16,200 nt of DNA from UBA5109 sp038148755 (GCA_038148755.1 JAYQWA010000027.1:1-16200), one strand, 5' to 3'; positions 7,606 to 13,972 are shown, numbered from the stretch's first letter. Numbers and translations: made by a program. Notes: generated by a model from the letters alone, not told the origin.

Positions 7606-7640
7606 GAAAAAAAGCTGCTGCCCAGAATTGGACAGCAGCT
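7606..7640 (-). terminator. Intra-operon intrinsic terminator between pnpD and pnpE
   Basis: On the minus strand AGCTGCTGTCC (7640-7630) pairs with GGGCAGCAGCT (7623-7613), one T-G wobble, across a 6-base loop, then runs into about seven T residues (7613-7607). The stem is GC-rich and strong. It lies 39 bases after the pnpD stop and only about 24 bases before the pnpE start, leaving no room for a standard promoter downstream. It probably lets only part of the transcripts reach pnpE onward, or protects the 3' end of pnpCD mRNA. Confidence 0.85.
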
Positions 7641-7679
7641 ATTTTTGAAGTAAAGGAAGTACTGCTAGGCCAAGAGTTT

Positions 7680-8654
7680 TTAGAACTCAACACCTACTCT
7701 GGGTACAGTTCCATTCTTGATTTTTTCCATAATTTCAGGTGAACCGTTTTCCCATACGATCAACATTGAACGTTTAGGAGAAAAGCCCTGATGACGGATA
7801 TCGGCAGGCATACAGGCAACATCACCAGCACGCATGATTAATGAAGCACGTGGCTTGCTGCTTTTGCCATCTTTGATATCCCACACGATTTCATCAGAAA
7901 CCTGAAGGAACCACTCAACACGGTCATTACCATGCTCTACTGGCAGAATGTATTCTTCAGTAGTAGGGCAGAGCAGGCTCTGTTTGCAGATAGATACGAT
8001 AGATGGGTTCCAGGTAACGTCAGATCGTGACAGGTGAGCCCACAGGTTGAAGCCGTGAATCTGGTCTTCAAAACCAGGTTCAGCATATACTTTAGGCTGT
8101 GACTGATCAACGTCTTTGAAGTGACGGTTAACAGTATAGCCGGTTTCGTCAGAACGGATTTCTGTGTCGCCTGGCATACCGATCATGCGTTGGGCAACCT
8201 GACGGGTGCGCGAAATGGCTTCATCGTTGTTACCATTTTTTGGTCCCCATGCAGTACCAGTTTCCTGTGGTGCTGCGAATGGGTCAAAGCCTTCAATAGT
8301 CCAGTCAGACAGAATAGCCTGAAACACCTCCATCAATTCTTCTGAAGGGAAATTTTCCATAAAGTCTTTACCATTATTGACATACTCTTCGTTCGTGGCA
8401 CCGATGAAAAGGTCAACGTTGCCGTAATGGTTGGTTGTACCAAAAACTTCATCAAAGTTTACGGTGCCATAGAAGAAACCCCAGGCTATATCACGCATGA
8501 GTGCTTTCAAAAAAGCATCAATTGGCATTACATATTCACCATCAGGATAATCAACATAGGCAAAATATTCGTTACGACGGAACGTGAAGCTGCCGATTGA
8601 GAAGTCCTGATATCCAGTCTTAGCGTTGTCTATTGTTGCTGTTAGATTAGTCAT
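7680..8654 (-). CDS. pnpD: Hydroquinone 1,2-dioxygenase, large subunit
   Basis: This is the iron-bearing subunit of the two-subunit (type II) hydroquinone dioxygenase, which inserts O2 into hydroquinone to give 4-hydroxymuconic semialdehyde. The published PnpD structure, as I recall it, binds Fe(II) through His256, Asn258, Glu262 and His303. Here HGNDRVE gives His241, Asn243 and Glu247, and RHQGF gives His288; the internal spacings (2, 6 and 47 residues from the first His) match exactly. The protein is 324 residues, about 15 shorter before the active site than the Pseudomonas homologue. The C-terminal half is a cupin barrel (about 205-310). No signal peptide is present. It follows pnpC by 69 bases, with AGGAT before its ATG, and is followed by a strong terminator. 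A gentisate-type dioxygenase was considered, but the Asn ligand and the adjoining small subunit argue against it. Confidence 0.93.
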   Translation of the reverse strand: MTNLTATIDNAKTGYQDFSIGSFTFRRNEYFAYVDYPDGEYVMPIDAFLKALMRDIAWGFFYGTVNFDEVFGTTNHYGNVDLFIGATNEEYVNNGKDFMENFPSEELMEVFQAILSDWTIEGFDPFAAPQETGTAWGPKNGNNDEAISRTRQVAQRMIGMPGDTEIRSDETGYTVNRHFKDVDQSQPKVYAEPGFEDQIHGFNLWAHLSRSDVTWNPSIVSICKQSLLCPTTEEYILPVEHGNDRVEWFLQVSDEIVWDIKDGKSSKPRASLIMRAGDVACMPADIRHQGFSPKRSMLIVWENGSPEIMEKIKNGTVPRVGVEF

Positions 8655-8723
8655 TTTGATAATCCTATCTTTACTTACTTAAGATGTTGTTAATGTATGC
8701 TTTTGGTTAATAAAGTCAATAGT

Positions 8724-9224
8724 TTAAGTGAGACAAATTTCATTCCACTTTTCGTTGGACTCGTCACCCAAAATAGCCTGTAAAACCAGCGTTGCAGGTT
8801 TTTCTGCTTTAAATTGGTAGGCAATCTTTTCAGGCAGTAATGCCTGATGACCGCGGTTTAATATGATTTTACCCATGTACTGTCCTGCAGGCTTACCTTC
8901 TAGTCTGAAAGATCCGTCTTTCTCATCATCTATAAAACTGGTGTCATCCATTTTTATGTAATGCACTTCAACGTCATAGTCGAAAGCAATGGCAAATTCG
9001 TCGTGTGCACAGGTGTACCATGGGGATTCCCCTTCTGCACGGCAGGATTCCAGTGTATAGACCAGATTTTTTGCGACTACAACGCGTTCATAAGGTTTTG
9101 AATTTGCTGCAACTTCATAGACATTCGAGAAGACATAGTCTTTGATGTTGCCGCTAACCATCTGAACTCCACCTTTGTTGTAGTTATCAATGGATGCAAA
9201 TGTTGTTTTATATTCCACAGACAT
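8724..9224 (-). CDS. pnpC: Hydroquinone 1,2-dioxygenase, small subunit
   Basis: This 166-residue protein matches the size of PnpC/HapC, the small cupin-like subunit that pairs with PnpD in an alpha2beta2 hydroquinone dioxygenase. It has blocks typical of the subunit: YERVVVAKNLVYTLESCRAEG (45-65), SPWYTCAHDEFAIAFDYDVEVHYI (67-90) and GKIILNRGHQALLPEKIAYQF (118-138), the last being a cupin second motif. The iron ligands are in the partner subunit. It is the first gene of the catabolic operon; GGAG lies 6 bases before the ATG. Upstream is a 235-base intergenic region shared with the divergent IclR regulator, containing a -10-like TATAGT and a three-half-site operator. Identification rests on size, motifs and adjacency to an unambiguous pnpD. 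Confidence 0.9.
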   Translation of the reverse strand: MSVEYKTTFASIDNYNKGGVQMVSGNIKDYVFSNVYEVAANSKPYERVVVAKNLVYTLESCRAEGESPWYTCAHDEFAIAFDYDVEVHYIKMDDTSFIDDEKDGSFRLEGKPAGQYMGKIILNRGHQALLPEKIAYQFKAEKPATLVLQAILGDESNEKWNEICLT

Positions 9225-9374
9225 GGTTGTCTCCTGTTTATAAATTATTATTTCTCTTACGTTGTAATGTGGGTACTGCTTGTTGTTCAGCTAAGTTAGA
9301 TCAGTATACCTTCATCTGCATTGACAGGGATCAAAAATAAACTTCCTTGGATGAGGCAATCTAGGCAACCTTAC

Positions 9375-9403
9375 ACTATAAACTTGACAAAGTTCATATA
9401 GCG
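9375..9403 (-). promoter_or_regulatory. Candidate pnpC operon promoter, operator over the -35
   Basis: On the minus strand TATAGT (9380-9375) is a near-consensus -10 box. At 17 bases upstream the -35 position reads CGCTAT, which is poor. That weak -35 lies within the operator palindrome at 9392-9406, an arrangement that suits an activator-dependent promoter. It predicts a leader of roughly 140 bases before pnpC. Confidence 0.55.
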
Positions 9404-9412
9404 AACTAACGT
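9384..9412 (+). promoter_or_regulatory. Candidate promoter of the IclR-type regulator gene
   Basis: A perfect TTGACA at 9384-9389 is followed after 17 bases by TAACGT (9407-9412), a weaker -10 box matching at three of six positions. The operator palindrome GTTC-N7-GAAC fills the spacer, so binding of the regulator would be expected to block its own promoter. It overlaps the divergent pnpC promoter. Confidence 0.5.
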
Positions 9413-9426
9413 AATCAATTGCGAAC
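9392..9426. promoter_or_regulatory. Putative IclR-family operator with three half-sites
   Basis: GTTC (9392-9395), seven bases, GAAC (9403-9406), sixteen bases, GAAC (9423-9426). The first two halves form an inverted repeat and the third repeats the second in direct orientation 20 bases on; both GAAC copies sit in GCGAACT. The same geometry is found at 12705-12739. Known PcaU/PobR sites also consist of a palindrome plus one direct repeat, which supports binding by the regulator encoded next door. Confidence 0.75.
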
Positions 9427-9459
9427 TCATTTGAAAGATGATGCTAAAAGAGTCCAAAT

Positions 9460-10254
9460 ATGTCAAGTATTATCAAGGCTGACAGCAAAGACTATGTTAC
9501 CTCATTAGCACGAGGATTGGCAGTAGTTAGGTGCTTCGATAAAGATTATTCCAAGCAAAGTTTGACAGAGGTTGCCAAGCGGACAAATCTGGCGCGCGCG
9601 ACTGCCAGAAGGTTTCTTTATACCTTGCAGGCCCTGGGATATGTTGAAACAGACGGTAAGCTTTTCTGGCTGACACCGAAAGTGCTGAATCTGGGTTACG
9701 CCTATCTAAGCTCACAACCGCTGGTCGAGCTAATCCAGCCCTATATAAAAGAGGTAAGTGATCTAACCTGTGAGTCCTGCTCAGTGTCAGTACTTGATCT
9801 GCCGGATATTGTTTATATAGCACGCAGCCTGACGCAGCAGATTATGTCGGTTAGTCTGCATATTGGTACTCGCTTGCCCGCTTTAAGTACCTCAATGGGC
9901 AGGGCGTTGCTGGCGGCTTTGCCAGATGAAAAAATTGAAAATCTTATCGATTCTGAAAAAATAAATATACATACAAAACATACGCTTACAGATAAAACTT
10001 CAATAATGAATGAAGTTTTGAAAGTCAGAAAAGAAGGCTATTCACTGGTGAATCAGGAGTTGGAACTGGGCTTGTGCTCGGTCTCTGTACCCATTCTGAA
10101 TAAGGAAGGCAAAGCAGTCGCTGCGATCAACATCAGTTCACAGCCACAAAAAATGGACAAGAAGCGTTTAAAAGACGAATTAATACCCAGTTTGCAGGTA
10201 GCAGCCGGAAAAATCTCCGAAGTGCTACCTACAGATGAGTGTTTACTGATTTAG
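9460..10254 (+). CDS. IclR-family regulator, PcaR/PcaU/PobR type
   Basis: This 264-residue transcription factor has the IclR layout: an N-terminal winged helix-turn-helix (about 13-75) with LTEVAKRTNLARATARRFLYTLQ as its HTH core, and an effector-binding domain (about 85-255) with GTRLPALSTSMGRALLAALP. The wording YVTSLARGLAVVRCF and the LSSQPL boundary fit the PcaR/PcaU/PobR branch, which controls beta-ketoadipate and 4-hydroxybenzoate genes and often acts as an activator. It is divergent from pnpC and points towards the CoA-transferase operon, ending one base from that gene's stop. The matching operators upstream of both catabolic operons suggest it controls both and itself. The inducer is unknown; 3-oxoadipate is a fair guess because PcaR in Pseudomonas responds to it. 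The ribosome site before the ATG is weak (AAAAGAG). Confidence 0.9.
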   Translation: MSSIIKADSKDYVTSLARGLAVVRCFDKDYSKQSLTEVAKRTNLARATARRFLYTLQALGYVETDGKLFWLTPKVLNLGYAYLSSQPLVELIQPYIKEVSDLTCESCSVSVLDLPDIVYIARSLTQQIMSVSLHIGTRLPALSTSMGRALLAALPDEKIENLIDSEKINIHTKHTLTDKTSIMNEVLKVRKEGYSLVNQELELGLCSVSVPILNKEGKAVAAINISSQPQKMDKKRLKDELIPSLQVAAGKISEVLPTDECLLI

Positions 10255-10255
10255 C

Positions 10256-11605
10256 TTAATCTTCCAGGTCAACGCGGTATTTGGCCGAGGTTTTTTCAGC
10301 AATTTCTTCCAGACTAGAACCTGGCATGACTTTTACCAACACCAGTTCACCTTCTATGAAGCGGAACACCGCCAGTTCGGTAATGATCACATCAACAACA
10401 CCGGGTGCCGTTAGCGGTAATTCACAGCTAGGTACGATCTTAGGCGAACCGTCGCGACTGGTGTGAGTCATTGTCACGATCAGGCGTTTGGAGCCCGATG
10501 ACAGATCCATGGCGCCACCCACACCCAGCAGGGGTTTACCGGGGACAGCCCAGTTAGCCAGATTGGCTGCTTCATCAACTTCGAGACCACCAATGACGGA
10601 TACATCAACATGTCCGCCTCTAATCATGCCAAATGAAATACAGGAATCAAAATAACTGGCTCCAGGCAGTTCACTGACAGGAATTTTGCCGGCATTCACC
10701 GGATAATCCATGGCGCCACCGGAGTCAGGACGAGGCCCCACACCCAACATGCCATTTTCCGTGTGCATGAAAATACCATGTTCCGGCGTGATTAAATCAG
10801 CAACCAGTGTAGGGATTCCAATGCCGAGGTTGACGACATCGCCGGGCTTGAGCTCCGCCAGCGCAGCGCGTGCAATGTTCATGCGGGATTCATCCACATT
10901 ATCATCCTTGGGAGGAACCGAGGCAGAAGAGCCGAGGTCTTCCAGTGTCAATTCGGCCTGTACCAGATAATCCACAAAACATCCCTGGGTATGAATAAAG
11001 TTCGGGTCGAGTTCTCCGACCGGCACTATCTCTTCAACTTCGGCAATAACGATTTTGGCTGCCGTGGCAGCAGCCTGATTAAAGTTGTTTTCTGTCATGC
11101 GATACTGCAGATTCCCAGCAGTATCTGCTTTCCAGGCGCGGATCAGTGCGACTTCACCGTACAGGGGTGGAATCAGTACCATATCCTTGCCATTGATATT
11201 GCGGGTCTCGCGTCCTTCCGCTAATACCGTGCCGGCGGAAGTGGGCGTAAAAAAGCCGCCCAAACCTGCACCGCCAGCCCTCATGGCTTCACACAAAGTA
11301 CCCTGGGGAAGTAATTCAACTTCCATTTCGCCGGCTTGAGCTGCCTTAACTGCTTCAGGGTTGCTGGTAAAAAAGGAGCCAATCGCTTTCTTGAGCTGGC
11401 CATTTCTCAGCAAACGCCCGCCACCCAAGCCAGGCTCACCAACATTATTACCCACATAAGTCAGGTTTTTTACATCAGTTTCAGCAATGGCATGCAACAA
11501 ATGCACGGGATTTCCCGTCATGCCAAAACCGCCGACTATCAGGGTATCTCCATCGCAGACTTTAGCTGCGGCTTCTTCCAGAGTAATTTTTGGTACTACC
11601 TTCAT
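10256..11605 (-). CDS. Fused 3-oxoacid CoA-transferase (A+B), probable 3-oxoadipate CoA-transferase
   Basis: By context, the enzyme moves CoA from succinyl-CoA to 3-oxoadipate, giving the substrate of the PcaF thiolase. The 449-residue chain joins both subunits normally made separately as PcaI and PcaJ. The A part (about 1-215) contains the GGFGMTGNP loop at 25-33, and the B part (about 240-449) opens with VVNLGIGIPTLVAD and has the catalytic Glu283 in TENGMLGVGP. A polar linker of about 25 residues (216-240) joins them. Mammalian SCOT is a similar fusion. Acetoacetate as substrate cannot be excluded by sequence alone; the linked aromatic genes favour 3-oxoadipate. GAGG precedes the ATG. It is the second gene of an operon with hydroxyquinol dioxygenase (50-base spacer), and its stop lies one base from the stop of the convergent regulator gene, with no terminator between. 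Confidence 0.9.
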   Translation of the reverse strand: MKVVPKITLEEAAAKVCDGDTLIVGGFGMTGNPVHLLHAIAETDVKNLTYVGNNVGEPGLGGGRLLRNGQLKKAIGSFFTSNPEAVKAAQAGEMEVELLPQGTLCEAMRAGGAGLGGFFTPTSAGTVLAEGRETRNINGKDMVLIPPLYGEVALIRAWKADTAGNLQYRMTENNFNQAAATAAKIVIAEVEEIVPVGELDPNFIHTQGCFVDYLVQAELTLEDLGSSASVPPKDDNVDESRMNIARAALAELKPGDVVNLGIGIPTLVADLITPEHGIFMHTENGMLGVGPRPDSGGAMDYPVNAGKIPVSELPGASYFDSCISFGMIRGGHVDVSVIGGLEVDEAANLANWAVPGKPLLGVGGAMDLSSGSKRLIVTMTHTSRDGSPKIVPSCELPLTAPGVVDVIITELAVFRFIEGELVLVKVMPGSSLEEIAEKTSAKYRVDLED

Positions 11606-11634
11606 ATTTCCTCGCTATTAATAGTTATCAATAT

Positions 11635-11657
11635 AATCAGCATCTTGTGAGCTGATT
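11635..11657 (-). other. Intercistronic hairpin at the end of the dioxygenase gene
   Basis: AATCAGC (11635-11641) and GCTGATT (11651-11657) form a 7-bp stem with a 9-base loop that takes in part of the hydroxyquinol dioxygenase stop codon. No T run follows on the minus strand, so it is unlikely to terminate transcription; it could modulate mRNA stability or coupling between the two genes. Confidence 0.4.
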
Positions 11658-12540
11658 ATTTACTTACCATCAGCGTAAAATCAAAATCAACTTTTTCGAA
11701 AGGTGTTTCGATATTATATTTTTTGGCCAGCTCTTCATCATTGCATTCTTTGTATTCGCCAACAAGATTAGTCTTGGTTGCAAACACAGCATCAGAATCA
11801 AGGTATTCATCGCCATTGGTGAAAATCTGTGTGACTAAACGGTCATGCCCGGGAGCCGTGAGAATAAAGTGCAGATGACCAGGGCGCATCGGGTGGCGAC
11901 CGCAAGCTCTCAGCATATCTCCCACAGGGCCATCGACTGGGACCGGATAAGCGGCAGGCTTTTCAGTAACAAAAACATATTTGCCATCGGCACCGGTAGT
12001 AAATTTACCACACAGGTTATATTTCGGCATGTTTTCATCCTGCATGTGATACAGGCCTTCGCTGGAAGACTGCCAAACATCCAGTACAGCGCCTTCAACC
12101 GGGTTGCCTTCGTTGTCTTTAACTGTGCCGCTGACTAAAGCTGTAATACCATTCACCGTGGCTTTTTGCACGGTGTTGGCGCCCATAGGCAGATCAGGAG
12201 CACCGGAAACATAGAAAGGACCCAGAACAGCATTCTCAGTTCCTATACCACCGCGGTCATTATTCAAAGAATCAACCAGCGAGGAAACACCAAGGGTATC
12301 GGAAAGCAAAATAAATTCCTGGCGGACATCGTCACACTTTTGTCCAACCGCAGTTAGAAATTGAATGGCTGTGAACCACTCTTCTTCAGTGAGTTTTACA
12401 TCTTTAACAAAGCTGTGGAGGTGAGTAATCAGGCTTAGCATGATTTCCTTCAAACGCGGATCCGGGGTTTTATCACCATATTCTTCCAGTACCGCTTCAG
12501 GCAAGTTGCTCACGGAGAAGTCTTTTACATTCGCGCTCAT
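11656..12540 (-). CDS. chqB: Hydroxyquinol 1,2-dioxygenase (intradiol)
   Basis: The enzyme cleaves hydroxyquinol (1,2,4-trihydroxybenzene) between its adjacent hydroxyls to maleylacetate, using non-haem Fe(III). The 294-residue length and N-terminal helical dimerisation domain (about 1-100) fit this class. The four iron ligands are visible as Tyr164 (GLYHMQD), Tyr198 (AAYPVPVDGP), His222 and His224 (RPGHLHF), within one residue of the numbering known for the Nocardioides simplex enzyme. The run DGPVGDMLRACGRHPMRPGH favours hydroxyquinol over catechol dioxygenases, though some activity on catechol is possible. It has no signal peptide. AAGGA lies 8 bases before the ATG. It is the first gene of an operon with the CoA-transferase, and a putative IclR operator lies about 165 bases upstream. 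Similar genes are called pnpG, npcC or tftH elsewhere. Confidence 0.93.
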   Translation of the reverse strand: MSANVKDFSVSNLPEAVLEEYGDKTPDPRLKEIMLSLITHLHSFVKDVKLTEEEWFTAIQFLTAVGQKCDDVRQEFILLSDTLGVSSLVDSLNNDRGGIGTENAVLGPFYVSGAPDLPMGANTVQKATVNGITALVSGTVKDNEGNPVEGAVLDVWQSSSEGLYHMQDENMPKYNLCGKFTTGADGKYVFVTEKPAAYPVPVDGPVGDMLRACGRHPMRPGHLHFILTAPGHDRLVTQIFTNGDEYLDSDAVFATKTNLVGEYKECNDEELAKKYNIETPFEKVDFDFTLMVSK

Positions 12541-12704
12541 AATTTCTTCCTTCTTTTTAGTAGTTTAGAAAATTTGAATACCTAACCATTGATTTTGACA
12601 GGATTTAACAAGGCTAGCATTCAATCAGGATACTGACCTCTGTGCAAGAATGATTGTTCTCTTGAATCAAGCCCATTACAAACAGGAATTTATTGTTTTT
12701 AGAT

Positions 12705-12739
12705 GTTCGAAATACGAACATTTAAATCTCTATGCGAAC
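12705..12739. promoter_or_regulatory. Putative IclR-family operator with three half-sites (second copy)
   Basis: GTTC (12705-12708), seven bases, GAAC (12716-12719), sixteen bases, GAAC (12736-12739). The palindrome is longer here: ATGTTCG-N5-CGAACAT has perfect 7-base arms, and CGAACAT recurs as the third half. Spacing and orientation equal those of the site at 9392-9426, and in both the lone third half lies away from the leftward catabolic operon. Confidence 0.78.
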
Positions 12740-12780
12740 ATTTTCAGGAAAAAATAGCAGGCTGTCAAGGTGAAAATGTT
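12737..12780. repeat. 10-bp inverted repeat beside the operator
   Basis: AACATTTTCA (12737-12746) and TGAAAATGTT (12771-12780) are perfect inverted copies 24 bases apart. The left arm includes the end of the third operator half-site, so the right arm supplies a degenerate fourth ATGTT half facing the SMP-30-like gene. It could be an extra contact for the regulator or chance in AT-rich DNA. Confidence 0.5.
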
Positions 12781-12871
12781 GAGGCACTGGATCATCAGAT
12801 GTTGCTTAGATCTTAAATAACCGTAGTATTGGGGCTATCGTAATAAAAATTCACGTTAGGGGGCGACAATA

Positions 12872-13972
12872 ATGAAAATATATCCAGTAACTCTGTCAAT
12901 ATTAATTGGCGTTACAGCTACTGTAGCCATGGCGCAACAACAGCCGGTTGACCTTACCCGGACTCAGGGTGTACAGGCCAGTGGCGATCCAAATCGGGAA
13001 GCCTTTGTGCTCGCTAACTGCTCGAATCCGGCAGAACCCATCGGTGGGGGTGGTGGTTTGAGACGCTTTTCCAGAGATGCAGAGCCTTTTGCAAATGATG
13101 CGGTTGCAGGCATTCCCGGGATTATTTCAGCGGGTGAGCAGTGGCGTAAGATATGGGAAGGCAGTGGCAATAATACGGATAGTCCTATTGCTACAGATAA
13201 CGGCATTCTGATGGCTATGAATGACATCAGCCAGATTTGGGAGATCCGTCTTGATGGTTCTACCCGTGTCATATACACGGATACCTATACCGGTGGCGCG
13301 ATGGCACTAACCCCGGATGGCACACTTTATGTTGGTGAACGTGCCTTGAACCGTGGCATCTGGCAGCTTGAACCCAGACAGTTATTTACCAATACCATGG
13401 ATGGTGAGCCACTTGAATGTCTCGGCCCTGCCGTTCTCAATGACCTGGTTGCCGATGCCAAAGGTGGCATGTATATGACCATGGGTGGTGTGTATTACGC
13501 CAATGCTGATGGTGAAGTAAGTGGCCGTTACGGGCAGGTAGGTGGCAACGGCATTACGATCAGCCCGGACGGCAGCACTTTATACGTTACCGGCAGGTTG
13601 CCTGGAGCAGTTCCACCAGCCGACCTGCAATTACCGGAAGGGGCGTCAGAGCCTACCGGTGGTATCGTGGCCTTCGATATTCAAGCAGACGGTTCGCTGA
13701 TCAATGAAAGACAATTTGCCTGGGCTGGCAGGGATGGCATGCAGGTAGATACAGAAGGGCGCATCTATACCCCAGATAATGGTGCCTGGGTAATCGACCC
13801 AGATAATGGAGAATTTATTGGCTATTTCCCTGCGCCTCCCGGTACACATGGACTGCATTTTGGCGGTGCGGACAAGAGCACTTTATTCGCCATCACTCTG
13901 GCCGTGGAAACAGCGGTGTATGTTATTGATACCCAAGTGCAAGGTTTCCAGGTGGGAGAGTGGAAGAGATAA
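12872..13972 (+). CDS. Exported SMP-30/gluconolactonase-like beta-propeller protein
   Basis: This 366-residue protein has a signal peptide (hydrophobic 4-20, AMA|QQ near 21) and should be periplasmic. The mature part shows repeating blade motifs: LTPDGTLYVGER (146-157), LNDLVADAKGGMYMT (189-203), ITISPDGSTLYVTGR (228-242) and DGMQVDTEGRIYTPDNG (288-304). These resemble SMP-30/gluconolactonase/LRE proteins, six-bladed propellers that often hydrolyse lactones with a divalent metal; Asn190 and Asp288 sit where that family has metal-binding and catalytic residues. The first metal-binding Glu of the family is not obvious. A glycine run GGGGG lies at 58-62. AGGGGG precedes the ATG at good spacing. 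It is divergent from the hydroxyquinol dioxygenase gene and may share its control region. Substrate unknown; a link to aromatic breakdown is speculative because the lactones of those routes are cytoplasmic. Confidence 0.75.
   Translation: MKIYPVTLSILIGVTATVAMAQQQPVDLTRTQGVQASGDPNREAFVLANCSNPAEPIGGGGGLRRFSRDAEPFANDAVAGIPGIISAGEQWRKIWEGSGNNTDSPIATDNGILMAMNDISQIWEIRLDGSTRVIYTDTYTGGAMALTPDGTLYVGERALNRGIWQLEPRQLFTNTMDGEPLECLGPAVLNDLVADAKGGMYMTMGGVYYANADGEVSGRYGQVGGNGITISPDGSTLYVTGRLPGAVPPADLQLPEGASEPTGGIVAFDIQADGSLINERQFAWAGRDGMQVDTEGRIYTPDNGAWVIDPDNGEFIGYFPAPPGTHGLHFGGADKSTLFAITLAVETAVYVIDTQVQGFQVGEWKR

Larger units (their letters stand above)
12541..12871. other. Divergent intergenic region with regulatory sites
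   Basis: This 331-base gap separates the hydroxyquinol dioxygenase gene (leftward) from the SMP-30-like gene (rightward). It contains the three-half-site operator at 12705-12739 and an inverted repeat at 12737-12780. At the same offset from the operator as the pnpC -10 box (minus strand 12693-12688) the sequence is ATAAAT, a weak -10. Towards the right, TTGCTT at 12803-12808 and TAGTAT 16 bases later (12825-12830) could serve the SMP-30-like gene. I see no small ORF with a good ribosome site. Confidence 0.6.

Noticed and set aside
7680..8654. Gentisate 1,2-dioxygenase or generic cupin annotation
   Set aside because: The His-x-Asn-x3-Glu plus distant His pattern and the adjoining small subunit are specific to PnpD.
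9527..9823. 98-codon minus-strand ORF inside the regulator gene
   Set aside because: It is antisense to a well-supported IclR gene and has no recognisable domain or start site.
12872..13972. Assignment as a pathway lactonase for muconolactone-type intermediates
   Set aside because: The protein has a signal peptide and the pathway enzymes are cytoplasmic, so the link rests on proximity alone.
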